DNA of 9,679 nucleotides, taken from positions 1 to 9,679 of the forward strand of contig JASLXP010000529.1 in assembly GCA_030740295.1 (NCBI GenBank), in the 5' to 3' direction. This document shows, in pieces, positions 1-6,854 of this stretch. The stretch is from Planctomycetota bacterium (GTDB lineage: Bacteria > Planctomycetota > PUPC01 > JACPCR01). Both the position numbers and the translations under genes were made by a program. The notes beneath the pieces were generated by a model, which saw nothing but the letters and a program-made list of their open reading frames with translations, was not told the origin of the DNA and did not search any database. How positions within the stretch are numbered: position 1 is the stretch's first letter; the number at the start of each line of letters is the position of its first letter.

Positions 1-632
1 ATTACTTCGGCGCCGGGCAGCGATTCAATCCTGACAAAACTCGGTCTGGGATACGCACTACGCGGAAGGTAGAACCTTTCCAGCATCAGCCCGAATTCAT
101 AGGGCTCGGACAAGGTCGGCAGGAAGAAACAAACAGCAGAGAGACAGCTTACGAAAACCCATGGCAGGAGCCTCCGGTAACGGACCAGGCCGGCAGTGTG
201 GTTATGGCTGTCAAGTTTCAGCGTCTCTGCCGCCAGCTCATCGATGAATTCCTTTTCTCCCGCGCTCAGATCACTCTCGTCTCGATTCAGGACATCGACG
301 AGAGTGGAGTACCGTTCCTGAAGGGATGGCCCGAGCCCGGCCTCTATGGCATAGGCAATCTCTTTCGCCGGGCACTTTCTCAAAAGGAGCGGAAGCAGCC
401 GAATCGAAGCAATAAGGCCGATTAGGCCATGCACGGCCACCACGAGGCGCTGTCTCTCTTCCAGCGTCAGGAAGGAAAAGCGGTCCACGTGAATCGCGAT
501 CCACACCACAGCGAGGTAAAGGACCATGCACGAGAGGAACACACACACGGCCTTGCAGGCGCGTCTGCGATAGTAGTATCGCAGTATTCCGCAGCGGAGC
601 TCAGGTGGCAGTTTTTCAAGCTTTGAGAGCAT
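1..632 (-). CDS. Partial multi-pass membrane protein, last visible gene of the VWA operon (DUF4175-like)
   Basis: An open frame starts at ATG 632-630 (MLSKLEKLPP) and runs 210 codons without a stop to the left edge, so the C-terminus is missing. Hydrophobic segments lie at about residues 28-48, 63-83 and 155-172. Between the last two is a charged helical stretch (about 88-140) that resembles the N-terminal part of DUF4175-like proteins. After the third segment comes FYLPRSAYPRPSFVRIESLP, which resembles a pattern I recall from large planctomycete proteins in this operon position, where a beta-rich domain and a long coiled coil follow. The ATG lies 2 nt after the stop of the 872-residue VWA gene. 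A GGAG at 648-645 sits 12 nt upstream, rather far, so translational coupling is likely. The family name is inferred from position and layout and the molecular role is unknown. That a real coding frame exists is well supported. Confidence 0.75.
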   Translation of the reverse strand, partial: MLSKLEKLPPELRCGILRYYYRRRACKAVCVFLSCMVLYLAVVWIAIHVDRFSFLTLEERQRLVVAVHGLIGLIASIRLLPLLLRKCPAKEIAYAIEAGLGPSLQERYSTLVDVLNRDESDLSAGEKEFIDELAAETLKLDSHNHTAGLVRYRRLLPWVFVSCLSAVCFFLPTLSEPYEFGLMLERFYLPRSAYPRPSFVRIESLPGAEV

Positions 633-634
633 GC

Positions 635-3253
635 TCAGATCAGACTCCAGTATTTGCGGAGAACCCACTCGATCGACAGGAGCAACAGGAGAAACAGCAG
701 GGCGAGTTGGGATGACCAGATCTGTATGAGGTGCCGGTGCATTTCAGTGCGTGCCTTCAAATTCATGCCCGGAATAAAAACTTCCATCTCGCTGAGTGGC
801 CGGTAATCTCCGCCACTGACACGCGACAGATTACGCAGGTAGTCGGCCCGCTGCGCCAGTATTACCAGTTCCTCGTTATCTGGCAGAACGTATAGAGGCT
901 CCTCGCCGTTGATTCCCTCTTCCCTCACCGAGAAATGACCCGGTGGCAGGGGCGCGAAGACACTCCTGTAAAGCTCCTGAGAATTCGGCACAACCTTGGA
1001 ACGGGCAATCACTGTCCCCTGGTCATCAAGAACCGATATCTCTTTGCCGGATTGAGAGCCCCATGCCTGGAAGGAATCCCCTTCCTTCAGTGTGTTCTGA
1101 TCGAGGAGCGTGCGCGAGCTGTTCGTCCTGACCGCCCAATCGATCAGGTTGATGAAGATGGCCGCGTGGCGCTGAAGATGCCGCCGATTCAGACACTTCC
1201 ATAGCCGGTCGCTGTGCAGCATGAACACTTTGCCTCTGCCCACCGGCCGGCAGGATATGATGGGACGACGGCTCTGCTCATCGTGCAGGAGAACCAGCGA
1301 ACCGGGTCTGAGGGAGCTGTCGACGAACGGCGCCGACGCCAAATGTGAATGGAATGAACGTGTCAGCGGATGAAACGCCCCAGCTTCGGTCAGACGCAGG
1401 TCACGAAGCGACTTTCTGGTTAGACGGTTCTCCACTGAAACTGCGGACGGCTTCAGCGGGAAGAGGTCCTTCACAAATGCGGGGTAAGCCTCTGCGTCTC
1501 CCGGGGCGAGGAGAACGAGCGTCTTCCCGCTTTCCTTCACAAGAGATTCGACCTGCTTCCATTCGCTGTCGTTCAGGGCGGCAGACTCAAACCTGCCCAG
1601 CATGACCAGGTCGTAGATGTCGAGGATCTCACGGGTGCTCGGCCACGATCCTTTGAACAGGCCGCGCTCGAACTTCCCGTCTTCCTGCACGGCCCGGACA
1701 ATGCTGTTGGCATCCACGTAAGGGAGACGGCTCATGATGTTGACCACAAATCGCGTTTGCCAACGAGGCCTGTCGTCCAGGAGAAGGACTCGAATCTTCT
1801 CGCGGCGCACTTCAAGAACAAAGGCCCCGGCATTGTTGCGATCCTTAAAGGCATCCTGTTCCACAGATTGAAGCTCGACCGAATAGTGCTTCAGCCCTTC
1901 GGCGGTTGGCATCACGGGGACGTAGACGATCTGGCGCCCCTCCTTCACTTCGATATCTTTGGCCGCGATCTCCTGCTGCCCATCGCGGATAAGAAGCTTG
2001 CTGGCCGTGGGAGATCTGACCGCGGCCTTCACGAGCACTTCCACGGAAAAGAGTTGGTCCTTGATGCCGATGGGCGGTGCCCTGACCTCAGCGACAGCCA
2101 GGTCGTAAGGTTCCTCCAGGTGGCCCACCCCGGCGCAGAAGATCGGAACGCGTTTTTTGACATACTGCTTCAGGACGTTGCTCACCGGCTCGTCGCTCAT
2201 ATCCAATCCGTCGCTGATGACAATGACACTGGTCAAAGGAAAAGCGGATGACTCGGTGATGATGTCATGCAATCGGCCGCGGAGGTCCGTCCTGCCTCTC
2301 ACCGGCTCGATCACGCGTGGGATGCCGCCAGGGCCGACCGTGACGGCTTCCCCTTTCATCAAGTCCATGACCTGAATGTACTGTTCCGGCGCCCACTTTC
2401 TGACCTCAGGGATCAGCTCGGTGACTGCCCTGTTGACTAGATCGAGCCGCTTGCTCGATATGATCTCGTCACTCAGTTCCGTAACGGAACCGCCGCCCTT
2501 GCTCAGAGAATCTTCATCGATTGCCCTCTGCAACTTCTGATATCCGGCAACCAGTCGGCCTAGGGCATCGCATACTTCGTCCGGCGAAGTGGCTGCCGAA
2601 GGAGATTCTGTTCCCAGGTCGGCAATTGCTTCCTTGAGTTGGTTATTCTCGTGTTGGAGGGATTCGTATTCTTTTCGGGCTTCCGGTGAAAGGCTGTCGA
2701 GTGGCAGCCCTGCCTCGCCTTCGCTGAATCTGATGAACAGGGCCGTCGAATGGTCCAGCAATGCGCTGCCCGCCCTTTTGATGAGTGGGCTGTCCTCGCC
2801 GTGTTCTGTCACTTCACGCTGAAACTTCCGGACCTGTGCCAGCAGTTGCCGGAGATGCAGAGAAGATTGGTGAAAGCCGGTTCGTTGGTCGTCAGCCTTC
2901 ACCTGATCGGGATTGAGGAATCGCGCGAGAGCCAGTGTATCGATTGGAGGCATCGACGAATCGCTGACGGTCATGCTCTCGCTGTTGTCCACGAGGATGA
3001 GAATTCTGCCGGGAAAGAGCAGCCTTCTGACGACATCCAGGCTCGGCATAAAGACGCAGAACAAGACCAGGCCCAACAACGTAAGCCTGAGCAGGCAGAG
3101 GACGGCAATCCTCCGTCGGGGCAATCTATTGATTTCGCGATAATAGAGAAGCCAACCTGAACCAAGCAGCACGGGGAGCAGGACAACAAGCCAAGCAGGA
3201 GATATTTCCGACGAGAACTGCAGGGCCAGGTCGAGCGTTTGCGAGGGCTTCAT
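635..3253 (-). CDS. Large VWA-domain membrane protein with amidotransferase-like region
   Basis: This 872-residue protein has two N-terminal membrane helices (about 20-38 and 49-69), a VWA domain and a C-terminal helix (about 846-866). The VWA metal site is visible as D89-N-S91-E-S93, T322-D323 and the SVIVISDG strand ending at D348. A mostly helical, charged stretch (about 95-320) separates the first metal motif from the rest, which is far longer than in a normal VWA domain of about 180 residues. Residues about 390-480 look beta-rich. Residues 485-600 begin IRVLLLDDRPRWQTRFV and resemble the class I amidotransferase-like fold of such proteins, with no evident catalytic triad. The ATG at 3253 overlaps the upstream stop by 4 nt (ATGA) and follows GAGGG (3265-3261) by 7 nt. 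In related operons such proteins are thought to act on envelope or protein-complex assembly with a MoxR ATPase. The substrate is unknown. Confidence 0.85.
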   Translation of the reverse strand: MKPSQTLDLALQFSSEISPAWLVVLLPVLLGSGWLLYYREINRLPRRRIAVLCLLRLTLLGLVLFCVFMPSLDVVRRLLFPGRILILVDNSESMTVSDSSMPPIDTLALARFLNPDQVKADDQRTGFHQSSLHLRQLLAQVRKFQREVTEHGEDSPLIKRAGSALLDHSTALFIRFSEGEAGLPLDSLSPEARKEYESLQHENNQLKEAIADLGTESPSAATSPDEVCDALGRLVAGYQKLQRAIDEDSLSKGGGSVTELSDEIISSKRLDLVNRAVTELIPEVRKWAPEQYIQVMDLMKGEAVTVGPGGIPRVIEPVRGRTDLRGRLHDIITESSAFPLTSVIVISDGLDMSDEPVSNVLKQYVKKRVPIFCAGVGHLEEPYDLAVAEVRAPPIGIKDQLFSVEVLVKAAVRSPTASKLLIRDGQQEIAAKDIEVKEGRQIVYVPVMPTAEGLKHYSVELQSVEQDAFKDRNNAGAFVLEVRREKIRVLLLDDRPRWQTRFVVNIMSRLPYVDANSIVRAVQEDGKFERGLFKGSWPSTREILDIYDLVMLGRFESAALNDSEWKQVESLVKESGKTLVLLAPGDAEAYPAFVKDLFPLKPSAVSVENRLTRKSLRDLRLTEAGAFHPLTRSFHSHLASAPFVDSSLRPGSLVLLHDEQSRRPIISCRPVGRGKVFMLHSDRLWKCLNRRHLQRHAAIFINLIDWAVRTNSSRTLLDQNTLKEGDSFQAWGSQSGKEISVLDDQGTVIARSKVVPNSQELYRSVFAPLPPGHFSVREEGINGEEPLYVLPDNEELVILAQRADYLRNLSRVSGGDYRPLSEMEVFIPGMNLKARTEMHRHLIQIWSSQLALLFLLLLLSIEWVLRKYWSLI

Positions 3254-5379
3254 ATGGCTGCCCTCGTAAAACGCTTCTGATACGCCAGCTCCACGAGCAT
3301 CAACAGCAGCGCTGCTATCAGGAAATAAGGATACGTCTCACGTCCTCCCCGGCCGGCGAGGAGCGCACGGGTCAGCTCCGCGCCGTCCTTTACTTCGGTC
3401 ACGTTCCACTTCTCAATCCATTTCTGTAACAACGCGCTGTCTACCGGTGTCAGGTCTGAATCCAGGCGCGGCCCCTGAACTCCAAACCATGTGTGGCGAA
3501 CACTGTTGCCCAGAACGCTGATGAGCTTGCCCATTCCGCTGCGCTTCATGCCTCTGGGATAGACTCCGGTTTCCTCTGCACCCGTCCTGGTTGTGGAAAG
3601 GGGGATCGGTGTTTCTCCCTCAAACTGGAGCGCCAGCGCGTCAAGGCCCTCGGGGGACGGGATGCGATATCGGACTGGCTCGCCCGTCTTGAGTGTTCGG
3701 GGATAAATTTTGCCTGCCGCGGCTTCGCGGAACAGCCGGTAAAGAAAAGGAAGATATGTCTCCCTGACGGGGAGCGTGTTATCCAGGCCATTAAGACCCG
3801 ACGCCAGCAGCAGCACTCGTCCCAGTTGCACCTTCTTCCTCATGAGAAGCGGACGGTGATCGTCGAAGCGTATCAGGATGTCTCTGGGGTCTGTCCGGTC
3901 CTCATCGTAGACCAGGTCGAACCAGTGGAAGAATTGTGCCTCACCGATTCGACCCGCTTCATGGGTGGCAAAGGCCCTGAAACCGGCATCACCGAATCCA
4001 TGGTAGCCCGGCCGTTTATATTCCCTGGTAGAGGGATTGAAATCCCAGACCGGTTCCTCTCCCAGCTCGGCGGGAAGGAGTCCCGCCGTCCCCAGCACGG
4101 AATTCCAGGTCTGTTTATCTACCCCCAGCCCGGCGACCAGTACAAGCCCTCCGCCACGTTTCACGAAATCAGAGAGAAGGGCGGCCAGTCCGTCTTCCAG
4201 TGTCCTGCTTCCCTCGATGAGGACAACGTCCTGGTCAACAAAATTCTCCGGTGTGCAGGCGCCTTGCTGTAGAGAAAAAACGAGATGGGCCGGTTTGATT
4301 TCAAGTACGTCCTGTAGGAGGTCGAGTTGCACGAGAATCTTCCACGAGGTCTCGTGGGGTTTGCTGTCTTCGTCCTGAAGCAGCAGGACATTCAGTTCGT
4401 CCTCGACCTCGAGACCGGCGGTGTGCATGTCATCGTAGCGCAGCACATCCGCGCTGAGCCGTGCCGCGGCGTAATGAGACCCCGAAGACTCGAAGCGCAT
4501 GTCGAAGAAGGTCTCACCCTCCAACCCCGGATGCAGAGAGACTGTCTTTTTACCAACCACCTCACCATCCTGGAGGAATTCGATCACGACGTCCCGGGCC
4601 CGCTCCGAGAAATGCTTCACCTTGACAAAGATGCGCGTGGGATGGCCCTTGAGAGAACGCTCACAGGATGCTTCTACTTGGGTGATAGCGGTGTTGGCAT
4701 GGGAAGGAATCGGAGGATTCAGCCAGTAGGTGTTGCGGGGGGCGCCGCCTGCGGTGGCATCCGCCAAGCCCTTCCAGGTCAGGGCCTGGTCGTCAGCCAG
4801 GAGGAACAGATCGATGTCTTTGAAAACGAATCGCTCCCTTGTCTCCAGGATGGCCTTCACAAGTGAAGCAGGGCTCTCGCAGGTTTTCAGTGCCCGCAGC
4901 TTTTCTGCGTGTTCTTCACTTTTTCCAATGACCGCGTACTCCACCAGCCAACCCGGTTCGTCGTCCATCACGTAGAGTGACCAGCTTTCTCCCCGGCCCC
5001 AGGACGACATGAGCTGCTCCAGTGCTTGCAGGGCTACGTCCCACCGGGTCTGACCGGTATTTCCTGTAAGCATGCTGTACGATGCGTCGAGGATAATGAC
5101 GCGATGGACACCTGAATGAACGATCTGCCGCTCCCGGTGTTCGTGCATCACCAATCGCGCGAAGCCCAGTATCAGCATCAGGGGGATCAACACTCGCAAG
5201 GCAAGCAGGATCACATGCTCGTTGATGATCTTGCGTTTGAGCTTCAGGAGGGCGCGGTTGAGGACGTACTGCGCACCCCAGCGATACGTGACCGGATGCC
5301 GCCGCATCCAGTAATAAATGATGACGGGCAACAGCGACAGGGGCACATACCACAAGACCGATGAGGCGCTCCAGGACAC
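3250..5379 (-). CDS. BatA-like VWA membrane protein (aerotolerance regulator N-terminal type)
   Basis: This is a 709-residue protein. Two N-terminal membrane helices (about 7-24 and 54-74) flank a basic loop, an arrangement like the TIGR02226 BatA N-terminus. A VWA domain follows with its metal motif at D98-A-S100-Y-S102, and LFLLADDQ at about 191-198 matches the later VWA strand. Further on are an amidotransferase-like segment (DVVLIEGSRTLEDG, then KRGGGLVLVAGLG) and a final helix at about 685-700 with a short basic tail. The start is GTG (5379-5377), chosen because GGGAGA lies 7 nt upstream and the next Met is residue 25, inside the first helix. The gene begins 1 nt after the DUF58 stop and overlaps the next gene by 4 nt. 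It is probably a membrane-anchored VWA partner of the DUF58 protein. The specific role and the true relation to Bacteroides BatA are inferred. Confidence 0.85.
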   Translation of the reverse strand: MSWSASSVLWYVPLSLLPVIIYYWMRRHPVTYRWGAQYVLNRALLKLKRKIINEHVILLALRVLIPLMLILGFARLVMHEHRERQIVHSGVHRVIILDASYSMLTGNTGQTRWDVALQALEQLMSSWGRGESWSLYVMDDEPGWLVEYAVIGKSEEHAEKLRALKTCESPASLVKAILETRERFVFKDIDLFLLADDQALTWKGLADATAGGAPRNTYWLNPPIPSHANTAITQVEASCERSLKGHPTRIFVKVKHFSERARDVVIEFLQDGEVVGKKTVSLHPGLEGETFFDMRFESSGSHYAAARLSADVLRYDDMHTAGLEVEDELNVLLLQDEDSKPHETSWKILVQLDLLQDVLEIKPAHLVFSLQQGACTPENFVDQDVVLIEGSRTLEDGLAALLSDFVKRGGGLVLVAGLGVDKQTWNSVLGTAGLLPAELGEEPVWDFNPSTREYKRPGYHGFGDAGFRAFATHEAGRIGEAQFFHWFDLVYDEDRTDPRDILIRFDDHRPLLMRKKVQLGRVLLLASGLNGLDNTLPVRETYLPFLYRLFREAAAGKIYPRTLKTGEPVRYRIPSPEGLDALALQFEGETPIPLSTTRTGAEETGVYPRGMKRSGMGKLISVLGNSVRHTWFGVQGPRLDSDLTPVDSALLQKWIEKWNVTEVKDGAELTRALLAGRGGRETYPYFLIAALLLMLVELAYQKRFTRAAI

Positions 5380-5380
5380 G

Positions 5381-6286
5381 CTACCGTCTCCCGATTCTGT
5401 TGCGGTATTCCAGGTAGCCCATGAGTGCGGCGTCGGCCCCCTCGTGTGAGTATGACGTCATCAGATGGATGTCCTGGCCCTTACTCCACGTCTCCCACTC
5501 CGACATCACCGACTGGTACTCTTCGGCGTAGAGTTTCCGCAATAGAACCGTATCAATCTTTACGGGCTTGTATGCCTGCTCCAGGTCAATGAAGTTCACC
5601 CACTGGCTGAATGGAAATGCCTCTTCGTGGCTGTCACGGACGTTAACGACCACCACCTCATGGCCCTGGTGATGAAGCCTGGCGAGCTCCCTCTGCACGG
5701 GCTCCGGCTCGTACATCATGTCGGAGATGAAAATGAGCAATCCTCGCGAAAGGCTCTGTTCCACGAGCGCACCGAGATGTCTGACGGTGTCGTCCTTGCC
5801 TTTCGCGTCATGGGAGATCAGGGCGTTAAGAACCTCAACAAGATGCAGACCCGATGACCCCAACGGACGGTGGATCCGTTCCCCTTCGGACAAAGCAAGC
5901 ATGCCAATGCGATCTCCCTGCTGAACGACGAGATAGGCCAGGCACGCGGCCAGGGAAATCGCATGAGACGTCTTGGTGTGCGGTCCGTTGGCGGCCAACA
6001 TCGAGGCGCTGAAATCGAGGACCAACTGCACGTTCAGACACGTGTCCTCGCGGAATCGTCTGACATAGAAACGGTCGTGCTTCGCGGATGCGCGCCAATC
6101 GATGTGGCGGATGGCATCGCCAGGCTGATAGAGCGTGTGGTGATCAAAGTCGACACTGACCCCCAGTCGCTTGCTTCCATGCGGGCCATGGAGAAGGCCA
6201 TCGACGGTCTTCCTGGCCATAAGCTCCAGGTTCCGCAGGGCCTCTTTGCTTTGGGCCGGAAGGATGTTGTCGAGCGTGGGGGGCAT
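5381..6286 (-). CDS. DUF58 domain protein, first gene of the VWA operon
   Basis: This 301-residue soluble protein carries the DUF58 hallmark at residues 53-69 (Y-QPGDAIRHIDWRASAK) followed by YVRRFRED. It then has a VWA-type strand and metal motif LVLDFSASM (D91, S93, S95) and a later strand LIFISDMMYEP (184-194). Its length is usual for the family. DUF58 proteins are normally encoded next to a MoxR AAA+ ATPase and BatA-type VWA proteins, and are thought to be adaptors in that system. Here the next gene upstream is instead a divergent DUF3276 gene. The ATG at 6286 is the first start after an in-frame TAA seven codons upstream. No convincing ribosome binding site precedes it, so the transcript may have a short or unstructured leader. 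The family call is firm and the function is inferred. Confidence 0.93.
   Translation of the reverse strand: MPPTLDNILPAQSKEALRNLELMARKTVDGLLHGPHGSKRLGVSVDFDHHTLYQPGDAIRHIDWRASAKHDRFYVRRFREDTCLNVQLVLDFSASMLAANGPHTKTSHAISLAACLAYLVVQQGDRIGMLALSEGERIHRPLGSSGLHLVEVLNALISHDAKGKDDTVRHLGALVEQSLSRGLLIFISDMMYEPEPVQRELARLHHQGHEVVVVNVRDSHEEAFPFSQWVNFIDLEQAYKPVKIDTVLLRKLYAEEYQSVMSEWETWSKGQDIHLMTSYSHEGADAALMGYLEYRNRIGRR
5387..5392 (-). promoter_or_regulatory. Ribosome binding site supporting a GTG start
   Basis: On the minus strand GGGAGA lies inside the last codons of the DUF58 gene, 7 nt before GTG 5379. It decides the start of the BatA-like gene, because no ATG exists in that frame before residue 25, which is inside the first membrane helix. 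Confidence 0.6.
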
Positions 6287-6348
6287 TGAGGGAATGCGTT
6301 TAGTTTCTTACTTCTGTACCTGCGTGGGGGCTGCGCCAACTCAGAGGC

Positions 6349-6377
6349 TTGACATTCTTGTCAGTATACTGTTTTCT
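6349..6377 (+). promoter_or_regulatory. Possible promoter/operator for the DUF3276 gene
   Basis: A perfect TTGACA (6349-6354) is followed after 17 nt by a poor -10 (TTTTCT, 6372-6377). A better -10-like TATACT (6365-6370) lies only 10 nt from TTGACA, too close for the pair to work together. Two dyads overlap the site: TGACA-ttct-TGTCA (6350-6363) and the 10-bp palindrome CAGTATACTG (6362-6371). It is the only promoter-like stretch in the 164-bp divergent spacer between the DUF58 operon and the DUF3276 gene. The layout suggests a promoter with an operator, but the -10 choice is uncertain and the dyads are short. Confidence 0.35.
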
Positions 6378-6438
6378 AACGAATGATGATTCTCATGCGC
6401 AAATAGGTTTTTTCAGTGACTCGTTATCAGATCGGTTT

Positions 6439-6445
6439 GGGAGAG
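6439..6445 (+). promoter_or_regulatory. Ribosome binding site of the DUF3276 gene
   Basis: GGGAGAG lies just before ATG 6451, with GGGAG 7 nt from it. It supports this start over the in-frame TTG at 6349, whose extra 34 codons have no family match and would overlap the promoter-like sequence. Confidence 0.7.
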
Positions 6446-6450
6446 ATGTT

Positions 6451-6783
6451 ATGGAATATGGGGAGCTTTACTCAGAAAAGGTTTTTGCCGGAAGAAGAAC
6501 ATATTATTTGGATGTCAAAGAGAATTCGTCGAGCGACCGCTACCTGGTGATCAGTGAATCCAGGCCACGTGGTGATGGCACTTATGAAAGAACCAGGGTT
6601 GTCATTTACGAAGAGCATGCCTCCGCATTAAATAAGGCATTCAAGAATGCAGTAAAATTTATGATGTTTCAGGATGATGACCGCGAAAAAGCCGAGCCTC
6701 CGAGGCGCGAGGATCGTGGCAGAGACTACGAGGAACCGGTGCAGGAAACCGATTATGAGGACCTTGATGAAGGTGCCGAATAA
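6451..6783 (+). CDS. PUR-family DNA/RNA-binding protein (DUF3276)
   Basis: This 110-residue protein is built on one PUR repeat (about residues 3-70). It opens LYSEKVFAGRRTYYLDVKEN, then has YLVISESRPRGDGTYERTRVVIY and a helix (about 56-70). These match the bacterial PUR-alpha-like DUF3276 family, whose Borrelia member BpuR binds DNA and RNA as a dimer. The basic and aromatic strand residues (K10, R15, R16, Y18, Y19, R37, R47, R49) are the likely nucleic-acid face. The last 36 residues (75-110) form a low-complexity charged tail, first mixed, then strongly acidic and ending EDLDEGAE. The start is fixed by GGGAG 7 nt upstream of ATG 6451. It is divergent from the DUF58 operon and 71 bp upstream of the FG-GAP gene on the same strand, so the two may share a transcript. 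The role is probably nucleic-acid binding in the cytoplasm and the target is unknown. Confidence 0.87.
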   Translation: MEYGELYSEKVFAGRRTYYLDVKENSSSDRYLVISESRPRGDGTYERTRVVIYEEHASALNKAFKNAVKFMMFQDDDREKAEPPRREDRGRDYEEPVQETDYEDLDEGAE

Positions 6784-6841
6784 ATAGTGCAGGCTTCCAG
6801 ACCATCTCGATTGGTGGAATACATATTTTATAAATCTGTTT

Positions 6842-6848
6842 AAAGGAG
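6842..6848 (+). promoter_or_regulatory. Strong ribosome binding site of the FG-GAP gene
   Basis: AAAGGAG ends 6 nt before ATG 6855. An in-frame TAG at 6849-6851 lies only two codons upstream, so the protein cannot begin further upstream. This matters because it rules out a missed signal peptide. Confidence 0.8.
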
Positions 6849-6854
6849 TAGAAG

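Noticed and set aside
271..546. A 91-codon minus-strand frame near the left edge
   Set aside because: It is out of frame with the membrane protein that begins at 632. That other frame is open over all 632 bases, has membrane helices, and is coupled to the upstream stop.
1757..2251. A 164-codon plus-strand open frame opposite the 872-residue VWA gene
   Set aside because: It is a shadow frame over a region whose minus-strand reading has clear VWA motifs.
3493..4272. A 259-codon plus-strand open frame opposite the BatA-like gene
   Set aside because: It lies entirely inside a well-supported minus-strand gene, its translation is Cys/Arg/Pro-rich without domain patterns, and long antisense frames are common in GC-rich genes.
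4327..4866. A 179-codon plus-strand open frame
   Set aside because: Same reason: it is antisense to the BatA-like VWA gene, with no recognisable motifs or ribosome binding site.
6349..6450. N-terminal extension of the DUF3276 protein from TTG 6349
   Set aside because: The TTG is part of the TTGACA box, no ribosome binding site precedes it, and the extra 34 residues do not fit the family, while ATG 6451 has a good site.
6784..6841. Possible terminator or second promoter between the DUF3276 and FG-GAP genes
   Set aside because: Only a 4-bp ACCA/TGGT stem and an AT-rich stretch (TATTTTATAAAT) are present, too weak to call either.
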